A stretch of 30,000 nt of DNA from Chromera velia (taxonomy: Eukaryota > Sar > Chromeraceae): the NCBI GenBank assembly GCA_018398765.1, contig JAHBMJ010005949.1, forward strand, positions 1 to 30,000, written 5' to 3'. Made by a program: the position numbers and the translations under genes. Under the pieces are notes generated by a model that saw only the letters and a list, made by a program, of their open reading frames with translations, did not search any database and was not told the origin of the DNA. Below are positions 22,621 through 30,000 of the stretch, piece by piece. Position 1 is the first letter of the stretch, and each line of letters opens with the position of its first letter.

Positions 22621-24387
22621 TGAGTGAGTCAGTCAGTCAGTCAGTGAGTGAATGAGTGAGTGAGTGAGTGAGTGAGTGAGTGTGTGTGTGTATGTGCGTG
22701 TGTGTGTGATGTGTGTGCCTGTTTGTGTTCACTTGTGCAGAAAAATTCTGGTTCGAGAATGTGCAGAGATTTGAGGAGAACGAATACAGGGTGAGTGCGT
22801 GGAATATCTGAGAGTGCTGGGGATTCCTGCTCACTCCGTATGGACGTTTCTTGAAAGCAAAACCGGGCTTTTTTTGTTTTCGTCGTGTTTGTCGTGAGAA
22901 TTTCGCTGTCTCTTCCCTTTTCTTTTTCACCCACACTCTCCTTTTCTTAGTGCTCCTGGGTCTCCCGTAACGGGTGGAGAGGGAAGGGAGGAAGCGGTAG
23001 TAAAGGATTGCATGTTTACACCCTGTCACCCTGTCAGAGAGGTGGCTGGAGGGAGACGACGGCTTCACCGTGGATTTTTGCATTTGATCAACTTTCTATC
23101 GCCCTCTCTTTCTGTGCATTTCATTTCGTTCACTGACGACGATGCAGGCGGTCAAGCAGCTGTTCGAACTTCTGCGGTCAGAGGACTCCACCACTCTGGC
23201 CGTGGCGTGCCATGACCTTGGAGAGTTCGCGCGGCTCCACCCGATGGGAAAGAAGTCAGTCGAGAAGACAGGGAGGCAGATATGCGGTTTCTGAGTGGCA
23301 GGAAAGATGAAAAAGAAAATTCAATGAAGTACACTTGTCGGTCGCTGTTACATCGATCTTTCATAGGTGGAAATCTGGAATGAAGTAAGTAGGGGAAAGA
23401 ACGGAGTCCTTTCGTGCATTATCGAACTCTCTGTCTCTTGAGCAAATCTGCCCCGCGGCTGTTTCATGCGAGAGCGTGCGTGCAGGATGCTGCAGAGACT
23501 TCACGCGAAGGAAGTCATCATGGGTCTCCTTGCTCACAAGGAGAGGTCAGTCAGTTCTCGGACTTCTTTCTCCTTTCCCCCCTCACCCCTGCGGCGATAT
23601 TTTGCTCGTTTTTGAAAGAAAATCCACAGAATGTGAATGTCGCGGCCCTGGAAATTTTCGCATCTCTGACGTTTCGAGAGATGAGTATTACGAGACGCGA
23701 AGCACTCTGAAGAAATAGATTTTCTTGCTTGTTCTTCTTTTCATCCTTTCACTTTGCAGAAAGAGGAAAAGTCCCGAACTTTCTCGGCATTCATATTTTT
23801 TCAGTTTCTGGATGAGATTCAAGTGAATGCTGGGCACGTGCTTCTTTCATCGAAAGCGTCTTCCTGTGGATGAATGCCCCCGCCGGGTTGTGGCGCTGCA
23901 AGCGTCATTTCTTGAGTCTACTTGCTTCTTCTCTTCATCCGCTTCTCTCGGGCTGCTTGTTGTCGTGCAGAGAGGTCGCGAGGGAGGCTCTTCTTTGCGT
24001 GCAGAAGCTGATGATCGAGAGGTTTGTCTGTCGGTTTGTCTCTGCGTCTGTTCCTCGGCACGTCGTTTGCTCCAGTCCTCTTTTTGCTTCTTTGGCATTT
24101 TCTGCCTCCTTCGTAGACGAGGCTGCTTCGCACCTTCCTTTCACCCCCTTTGCATTTTTTTTTTTGCCCTCAAGCAGGGTAGTCAAGATCCCTTTGGTTC
24201 GTTCAGGAAGCGTGCGTGTGCCTGCCTGTCAGTGGGCTTTCATGTGCACCAGAGGGACAGTGGGCTCTGCCTGCGCCTTGTGCTGGCTGAAGGCATTTCA
24301 ATTCAGACAAAATCAAGCATACGTACTTGTCTTGGTGACTGCAGATGGCAAGACGCTGCCATCGGCGCTCCAGCAGCGACTCGGTGA
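17464..24387 (+). CDS. ATP6V1H: V-type H+-ATPase subunit H, 18 exons
   Basis: Subunit H (yeast Vma13) sits in the cytosolic V1 sector and is needed for ATP-driven proton pumping. It also silences ATPase activity of detached V1. Exons in phase: 17464-17673, 17817-17916, 18013-18082, 18343-18414, 18875-18936, 19141-19200, 19671-19716, 19964-19986, 20329-20412, 20953-21008, 21287-21316, 21714-21907, 22295-22359, 22741-22790, 23148-23254, 23486-23545, 23971-24021, 24345-24387. The total is 1383 nt, 460 aa, normal for the family. Diagnostic matches are SGKLEW...EKFWFENVQRFEENEY, LAVACHDLGEFARLHPMGKK and ALLCVQKLMI. The ATG at 17464 starts an acceptable N-terminus. An upstream exon cannot be excluded because gtgagt precedes it. 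Confidence 0.95.
19631..19665. repeat. GT microsatellite before subunit H exon 7
   Basis: A GT run ends four bases before the gcag acceptor, so it occupies the place of a polypyrimidine tract. Confidence 0.85.
20586..20628. repeat. TG-AG compound microsatellite in subunit H intron 9
   Basis: A TG run passes directly into an AG run, the same order as in SMC2 intron 26. Confidence 0.85.
20899..20927. repeat. CT microsatellite before subunit H exon 10
   Basis: About 14 CT units lie some 25 bases before the acceptor at 20952. Confidence 0.85.
22245..22288. repeat. GTGA then GT repeat before subunit H exon 13
   Basis: GTGA units run into GT units ending next to the tttctgcag acceptor. Confidence 0.85.
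22374..22405. repeat. TGTC tetranucleotide repeat in subunit H intron 13
   Basis: About eight TGTC units lie shortly after the gtacgt donor. Confidence 0.85.
22540..22735. repeat. Long compound TC / TG / TGAG / GTCA / TG repeat in subunit H intron 13
   Basis: Nearly 200 bases are built of successive simple repeats: TC, TG, TGAG, TCAG, TGAG again and TG. They end directly at the acceptor of exon 14. Confidence 0.9.
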
Positions 24388-25135
24388 CCAGTGGGCACCG
24401 ATTAAAAGCAGGAGGAAAGAGGCTCAAATAAGCACAGCACGTCGTGAGGGCTGTGGCATGTTCGTGTTACTGTTGGTTCTCTCACGAACAATCAAGTTGG
24501 TACTTTGAGTCAACTGAGTCAAAGCAAAGTCTGACGTGGAGAGCAGCCCGCATGTTTTTTAAATTGCGCACGTCTGACAAATTGACCTAGCAAATTGATA
24601 TATATTGACATGACAAGCTTTTCTCTAGTTTTCCTGTGCATGGTACAGTCTCTGAAATTCTTGAAAGTTTGAAAGAAACTAGGAAAGATTGGCTGAAGCA
24701 ATTGGCTTAGCCAGCCAACGGTTGTCTTTTTACTTATATCCATGTATACTTTTGCACAGTGCGGAAGGCCTCCGGGGAGCCGGTCATAGATTGATTAATT
24801 GTAGCAGATTGATTGATAAGTTTCGCTTTGCTAGTCGCTAGTTCCATTTACTGGTCCCATTCTTAAGCTTATCCGACTATTCTGCAACGTACCGTAACTG
24901 AGTTACAAAGGAGTGTGCAGCGCGAAAGAAGATGAGTAGAAAACATAGTTGTTCCGTTTAGGCTTACGGAAGCTAGAGGGCTCAGACATGTCCTTCTACG
25001 ATCTTACACATAGAGGTCTGTTAGAGAGGGCACCTTTCCTTCAGGTTTGCCTTCTCTCTATAACAGGCAGCATGCACGCAAGTCCATTCTCTATATCTGA
25101 GAATTGCGGTCAATAAGAGGCACATGTCTGTATTC

Positions 25136-25186
25136 TCACACTGTCTGCTACGACACTTGACTAGGGGAGTTGCGGGCCCCGACTAG
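25136..25186 (+). repeat. Left terminal inverted repeat
   Basis: A 51-bp arm, 47/51 identical to the reverse complement of 26135-26185. The mismatches fall at arm positions 21, 33, 46 and 49. Confidence 0.85.
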
Positions 25187-26134
25187 TAGAAGGTACAACT
25201 ATGATACGAACCCTTACTTGTCTAAATTAGTAATATATCGACAGCATCACTAACAATTGACATCAACCTATACTCGTAGAAGCTACCAGCAGCCTCACTT
25301 TTTTATGACTAGCACTAGATACTAGCTTCTACATGTTGATGTTCCTATCTAATTCCTAGCATTACTGGCTATCACATCCAACTTTTACTGACAGAAGCTA
25401 GGTCTAAAAGCTAACCTCTACCATTCTTAGCTAGCATCACATGATAAATCTGCTAGGGAATCTGGCTAACATTTACTTCCCGAGGTTGTTTTCTAGGTTA
25501 GAAACTTGCTAGCATGCAGATCTAACCTATACACAGTACGGTCAAACTGTGACTCAAACACATATATGATAGTTAACAAACAACACTGCATTTGTTGAGT
25601 ATGCTTTCATAGCATGCTAGCATGTATACGTAGATGCATGTTAGCATAACCTTTGAACTGTATTGTACTATGTCTAAACATCTCAACAAAGTACTAGACA
25701 AAGTATGTTTTGATAGTGTGGTAGAATATAGATGTAGATGCAGATAGCACAACATGTCAAGTATGCTATACGGTGGTTATATATTTTTGCCATGCATGTT
25801 TTCACTGTGTGCCAGCATCTACTTGTATATACTAGCACAATAGTTTGACTATGATATAACGTAGTCACAGACCCTAGCAATTTATGCTTCCATTTTTATG
25901 CTAGCAGAAACCAGTCGAAGCTATAATTTCATGTTAGTCATTTCAAATCTACGTTGCTAGCAGAGACGTGTTAAGGCTAGCTAACTGTCTAAACAATGTT
26001 AAGTATAAGTTCCTAACCTCGGTGAGTAGGAGCCAAACTTGTGTGTAAGTCTTTTTGCTGACAGGCAAATAACCCTTCAGGTAGAAGTTAAGCATAACAT
26101 GCAAACAAAAAGAGGTTATGGCTAATAGTTTCAA

Positions 26135-26185
26135 CTGGTAGGGGCCCGCAACCCCCCTAGTCAACTGTCGTAGCAGACAGTGTGA
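26135..26185 (-). repeat. Right terminal inverted repeat
   Basis: The reverse-complement partner of 25136-25186. Similarity stops sharply after TGTGA at 26185, which sets the outer edge. Confidence 0.85.
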
Positions 26186-27071
26186 CTTGAATCAATCACT
26201 CTGTATTGGACCCTCTTACTATTAGGTCGATCTTCCTTAACGAAGGACTTAGTGTTTCTCTTATTCATGATCTATAATAATAGTAGAAAGGTAAAGTCAC
26301 CATACTAGAGTGAGGAAATTACGGCCAAAAGCCTATTAATTTCTAGATTGATTTACTTCAAAAGTTGTTTACAAATCCTTCCGTAGAGGATAGCTATAAA
26401 GAGAGAAGTCTTAGGAAGACGGTTAATCACCGTTAGTGTAAAGTCACTGTAGACTTACAGAGCAAATGCATGAAACAAATTCAAACAATATACAATACTC
26501 CTAACATAGGCTAGCAATGCTTCAACACTGTGTTCGTGCTCGAATCTGATCGATTCATCATCATGATAATGAGTGAACATCTATAGGTGAGGTGTGAACT
26601 GTATGAGTGCAAGTCGGATGGTATGTGTGAACTGAGGTGGTTCACAACAAGGTGAAAATGCACCTATAAACATGCAGTAGAGTGAGCATCAACTTAAGAT
26701 ACATATTATTCATAATGATGATGATGATTAGAGTTCAACCCGTATGTGATAGCTTACAAGCAATGCCATCCTATGGGTAACGAAGAATCCACCGAGGCAG
26801 CAGGGCAGCCTGAGCCAGGTATGGAGCACATGGAAGCGTATGGAAGCGTTAACAAGCTCCTAGCTGCCATATGGAAGATGATAACACGGGCACGTCTCAA
26901 ACTGATCGGCAAGTAAGCCTTTACGATCGAACGAAACGCAGCATGCATACATGCGAGGCAGGGGACGCGCTGGGCCCAAATTTGCACAGATGCAAGCATG
27001 CTCCCGCTATGTATTCACAAAACTTAAACAAGAAGACGGGGAAGAGGAAGGGGGGAGAGCCAACAATGTTA

Positions 27072-27284
27072 TACACACACACAGACACACATACGCACAA
27101 ACGCACGTACAAACGCTATCATATGTGCATACACACACACACACACACACACATACACACACACATACACACACATACACACACACATATACATATACAC
27201 ACACACACACACACACATATGCACGGACACACACACAGAGACACTCACACGCATGGACACATATACAGACCCACACAGATATAC

Positions 27285-27329
<45 letters not shown>

Positions 27330-27335
27330 TACACA
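27072..27335. repeat. Large interrupted CA-repeat block
   Basis: About 260 bases are made almost only of CA units with CATA and CACG interruptions. It is preceded by short GCACAAACGCACGTAC-type words. It is non-coding; the His/Thr or Val/Cys-rich ORFs it produces are artefacts. Confidence 0.9.
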
Positions 27336-27659
27336 CACGGATTCCATTCGCTTTGTACTGACTACTGTGTGGGAGTTCTGCTGCGAAGCACAGCACGCAA
27401 GTTGGAAAAGAAGCAGAAAATGTATACACATTCACACGCAGTGTTGTCACTTTACGTTTAAAGGAGCTGACTGAAGACTGGCTGGAGCACTGACGAATGA
27501 TCGACTCTATGACACATGATGTATCTGTCTTGAGGTGGCAAAAAAAGATGAAAAGAAAGCGGAAACGGAAGAGAGAAAAACAAGAGAAAACAGAAACCGC
27601 ATGCAGCAATCAGCATGCACACAGGGCTACCATCGATCTTCTCTTCTTCAATTTCTTCT

Positions 27660-27956
27660 TCACACTGCGAAGAGGAGAGGGTCTGCAGCTCTACCCTCCT
27701 CATCTCTAGCTGCTGCTGCTGCCGCCTGTGCACTGCTGGGCCGCTGCCGGGGCATTGCATGGGCGGAGGACGCATGGATCCTGTTTATTGGCACAAGCTG
27801 AAGACCCTCTATCAGGTTGGGGGTCTGGAGGAAACGCACGGTATTCTTGGGGTTCCTCTTGTTTGCCCCCCTCAAGATCTCGCCAACGACAGGACTCTGC
27901 CTCTCATAGGCAGCAAGGGCGGCCTGGAAGATGTAATAGGGCATCTTGCCTTCGAT
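27660..27956 (-). other. Terminal exon of the unidentified gene
   Basis: It follows an aaatgcag acceptor and encodes 98 residues from IEGKMPYYIFQ to LLFAV, then TGA. The first half is helical and balanced (EILRGANKRNPKNTVRFLQ). The end is low-complexity with six alanines and RDEEGRAA. Confidence 0.65.
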
Positions 27957-30000
27957 CTGCATTTCCATTTCATTTTTTAGGATTTCTACATGTTCATACA
28001 AAAACATGTTCTGTCCTTCTTTTTCTCTCTCTCGCTTTTTTAACACACACACATACACACACACACACACACACTCACACACACTTTTTCTGACTTACAC
28101 AGAGAAAGTAGAGGGGCAGAGGGGGGCAGAGAGGTATGGAATGCATGACCTAATTGTTTACCAAAATGCGCAGATCAGCGTGACAGTTCAATCGGCAGCA
28201 AAAGCAAAAAAAAAAACAAACGCACAAGGGTAGGTAGGGAGGTAAGAGAGCCAAACAGACTGCACACAGACATGCCGTTGTTCTCTGTTTTTTTCTTTTG
28301 TTTCAGTAATTTAAAAGGAGAGAGAAGCGGCGCAGGCACTCAGTGAAATTCAATCAGTACAGCAGGCAGGTCTGCAGGCACAAGTACAGGCACAGGCACA
28401 CAATATCACAGAGACACACAAGAAAAACTCACAAGTACATGTACGTATATATCCAGTCACCGAATGAACGGTCGTTTGACAGCCCCGCAGATACACAGGG
28501 GCAGGCGGACATATTCAGACTTTGAGACAGAAAATGTCACGCAAACATAAAAGTCATGGAACCAATTTGAAATCCCTCCCTAGTGTAGACCGACCACGGT
28601 GACGATCCTGAACATCCCCTGTTCCCTGCTGTCCTGCAGCGCCTTGGTATCCTGCTTTGCCTCCTCAAGCTTGCTCTTCTCGGACGGGTCGAAGTCGCTG
28701 CAAAGGAGATTATGCATGACATTGTCAAGAGGCTGATTCATTTCGAAGCAGTATATGAAGCGGTGTTCGCGCAGAAAAATGATAAAACGTAGAAAAAGCA
28801 CTCGCAGCGGATCGATACACCAGAGTAGGCCTGCAGGGAGTGCTTTGGCGGCGCGGCAAACAGAAAAGGGTAAAAAAATAGATACAACATGAACCAAGGG
28901 GGATCACGCGCGAAATTCAGATGTCTTTTGAAGTTGCATGAACCTCACACTGACCTGAAAATCAGAGTCCGCATCTATTGGAAGCACCTGAAGATCGAGG
29001 CTTCCTTCCAATGGCCTTCTAAAACAAAGCCGCGTCTCTGAGGGATGCAACGAAGGCCTCTGCACCCGCTGCCCCTCCTGCCTCCTCCTCCTTCTTCCAC
29101 GGCCTCCGCTTGCACATTTCGCACCCTCTCAGTCATCTGCTCTGTGAGGGTGGAAGCCCGGAACTCGGTGGCAGAGAAGGCACTTGCGATGCGGAAGGCT
29201 ACCACAAGTGCTTGACAGAGGACCATGAACGAACGAACGGAGAGCAGAAGAGCCTTGTGGCTGGGAAAAACCAGCACGAAGCGGAAGACAGAAAACGGCC
29301 AGTCAATGACTGGGTCCCAGTCCTTGCCGTACTTCTTTATCTTCTTCTGCACGACTGTACAAAGAGAAGGGAAGGAGGAAAGAGCGACCAAGAGACAGAA
29401 AAAAAAACAAAAGGGCAAAGGGGATTCTGCACACCTGAGCAAAAAATCAGCTCTCTTGCAAACGCGAAGCCTTGAAAGACCGTGTCTTCTCGCAGGAGCG
29501 CTCTGGACGACTCCGAAAAGCGCAAACACATGACGGCTTTGGAAAGAAGATCTGTGCAGCAGCATGGTGCAGGCACAGTAACTGTTCACTGATTCAAATT
29601 TAACATCGTTTTATAGCACCAAACAAACTTTAAGCCAATTAAAGGGCAAAGGTAAACACTTAGATCCAAATTCTATGCTGTGCACAACGTGTGTAGACGT
29701 TGAAGAATATATAAAATGCAAGGCTCGGATGAAAAAAGAAAACCTGAGAGGTCCGATAAATGGCATAATTGCGTGCGCAGACAAAAAAAATGAGGGAAAA
29801 GGAATTAATCGAATGACATGATTTTATTGGTTGACTCACCCCAGAAGATCAGAGACTGCAGCTAGAAGAAGGTGACAGGCGCTTTGACCCAGAAGAGCTT
29901 CCCCTCTGGCTGAATCATTTGCAGCCACTTTTGGGCTGCCGCCACCCACGCAAAGAGGACGGTGATCCCCAGAGTTTGGCCCACTGCTGCCACAGTCCCC
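27660..30000 (-). CDS. Unidentified multi-exon protein with hydrophobic segments, partial at the right edge
   Basis: I do not recognise this family. Exons that fit in phase, in order of translation: 29889-30000 (incomplete), 29840-29861, 29435-29551, 29354 to about 29050, 28955-29018, 28595-28732 and 27660-27956 with TGA. The last three join cleanly, giving LPIDADSDFQ-PLDNVMHNLL...MFRIVTV-IEGKMPYYIFQAALAAYERQS. Hydrophobic stretches (LGITVLFAWVAAAQ; ALLLSVRSFMVLCQALVVAF) suggest membrane association. Weak points are a 27-nt gap treated as an intron at 29862-29888 and the undefined 3' edge of the exon starting at 29354. The strand and the C-terminal half are reasonably sure; the upstream part less so. 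Confidence 0.5.
28043..28085. repeat. CA microsatellite in the last intron of the minus-strand gene
   Basis: About 20 CA units with one TA and one TC interruption, located roughly 90 bases upstream (in transcript sense) of the terminal exon. Confidence 0.85.
28595..28732 (-). other. Penultimate exon of the unidentified gene
   Basis: A 46-codon exon reads PLDNVMHNLLCSDFDPSEK and then an amphipathic SKLEEAKQDTKALQDSREQ helix, ending MFRIVTV before a gtcggt donor. Both ends are phase 0. An acceptor at 28698 (tttgcag) would also serve but breaks phase with the upstream exon. Confidence 0.6.
28955..29018 (-). other. Internal exon of the unidentified gene
   Basis: A 64-nt exon between a gttttag acceptor and a gtcagt donor encodes RPLEGSLDLQVLPIDADSDFQ. 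It joins the next exon in phase 0. Its upstream junction needs a phase-2 donor, and the best candidate is not clear. Confidence 0.5.
29435..29551 (-). other. Internal exon of the unidentified gene
   Basis: The exon encodes LLSKAVMCLRF and SSRALLREDTVFQGFAFAR. It ends in phase 1 at a gtgtgc donor and joins TC-GTG of the exon beginning at 29354 to give VVQKKIKKYGKDWDPVIDW. Confidence 0.45.

Larger units (their letters stand above)
21714..24387 (+). other. ATP6V1H: Subunit H C-terminal domain, exons 12-18
   Basis: Residues 272-460 are the best conserved part. Exon 12 begins NLMEKKKRDENSPAP after an aag acceptor and encodes the linker between domains. Exons 13-17 carry the C-terminal domain that contacts V1 and inhibits free V1. 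The last exon (24345-24387) reads RWQDAAIGAPAATR then TGA. It matches the family ending NWEYLGKQL...AAARS in position and length, which confirms the stop. Confidence 0.93.
25136..26185. mobile_element. Non-autonomous DNA transposon (MITE-like) with 51-bp terminal inverted repeats
   Basis: The left end (25136-25186) starts TCACACTGTCTGCTACGACA. The reverse complement of the right end (26135-26185) starts identically, and the two arms agree at 47 of 51 positions without gaps. The arms are GC-rich (GTTGCGGGCCCC), whereas the 948-bp interior is AT-rich and full of CTAGC/GCTAGC words. No transposase-like ORF lies between them. I could not find a flanking target-site duplication (left flank ends tattc, right flank begins cttga), so the superfamily is undetermined. 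Confidence 0.65.
24388..27659. other. AT-rich intergenic region between subunit H and the minus-strand gene
   Basis: No ORF of coding character is present on either strand. The stretch holds a 1050-bp unit with 51-bp inverted ends (25136-26185) and a CA-repeat block (27072-27335). From 26186 to 26950 I see only unique AT-rich sequence with a small inverted pair (TATAGGTG at 26582-26589 and CACCTATA at 26661-26668). The stop codons of the two flanking genes face each other across it. Confidence 0.75.

Noticed and set aside
22370-22700. Regular short repeats that might be taken for a CRISPR or satellite array
   Set aside because: Units are 2-4 bases with no spacers. These are microsatellites in an intron of a eukaryotic gene.
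26581-26668. Second transposon suggested by TATAGGTG / CACCTATA
   Set aside because: Only 8 bp match, too short to separate from chance.
27009-27461. ORFs rich in His/Thr or Val/Cys across the CA block
   Set aside because: They are translations of a dinucleotide repeat, with no start context or homology.

Overview
This is a 30 kb window of intron-rich nuclear DNA from a eukaryote. The ORFs that matter are short exon fragments separated by pyrimidine-rich introns of about 100-580 bases with GT...AG ends, mostly with gcag acceptors. Spliced by eye, they give two full-length conserved proteins and part of a third. Intron density, moderate GC in genes, many dinucleotide and tetranucleotide repeats inside introns, and GCATGC motifs upstream suggest a protist alga of the chromerid/alveolate type (Chromera-like). 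That placement is an inference from style, not proven by any single gene.

Region 1 (1-14371, + strand) is one gene for SMC2, the condensin core ATPase. I can trace about 30 exons in continuous phase from 488 to 14371, giving about 1427 residues. They cover the Walker A head, coiled-coil arm, hinge, return arm with acidic and Ala/Lys insertions, and signature plus Walker B head. The insertions make it longer than the usual 1170-1200 residues.

Region 2 (14372-17463) is an intergenic stretch, more AT-rich than the genes. It holds a family of AGGTTCA repeats bounded by imperfect inverted ends, a compact GC-rich block whose minus strand folds into hairpins with GNRA loops, and a GC-rich island just upstream of the next gene.

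Region 3 (17464-24387, + strand) is the gene for V-type H+-ATPase subunit H (VMA13/ATP6V1H), 18 exons, 460 residues, complete from ATG to TGA.

Region 4 (24388-27659) is AT-rich and non-coding. It contains a 1050-bp unit bounded by 51-bp inverted repeats (47/51 identical), probably a non-autonomous DNA transposon, followed by a large CA-repeat block.

Region 5 (27660-30000, - strand) is the 3' part of a multi-exon gene that I do not recognise. It has hydrophobic segments and a well-supported C-terminal half, and it runs off the right edge. The three genes have unrelated housekeeping or unknown roles, with no sign of co-regulation. The most unusual general feature is the splice donors: GTC is the commonest start (26 of 46 introns in the two identified genes), often extended into GTCA/GTCG/GTCC/GTCT tandem repeats beginning exactly at the exon edge.
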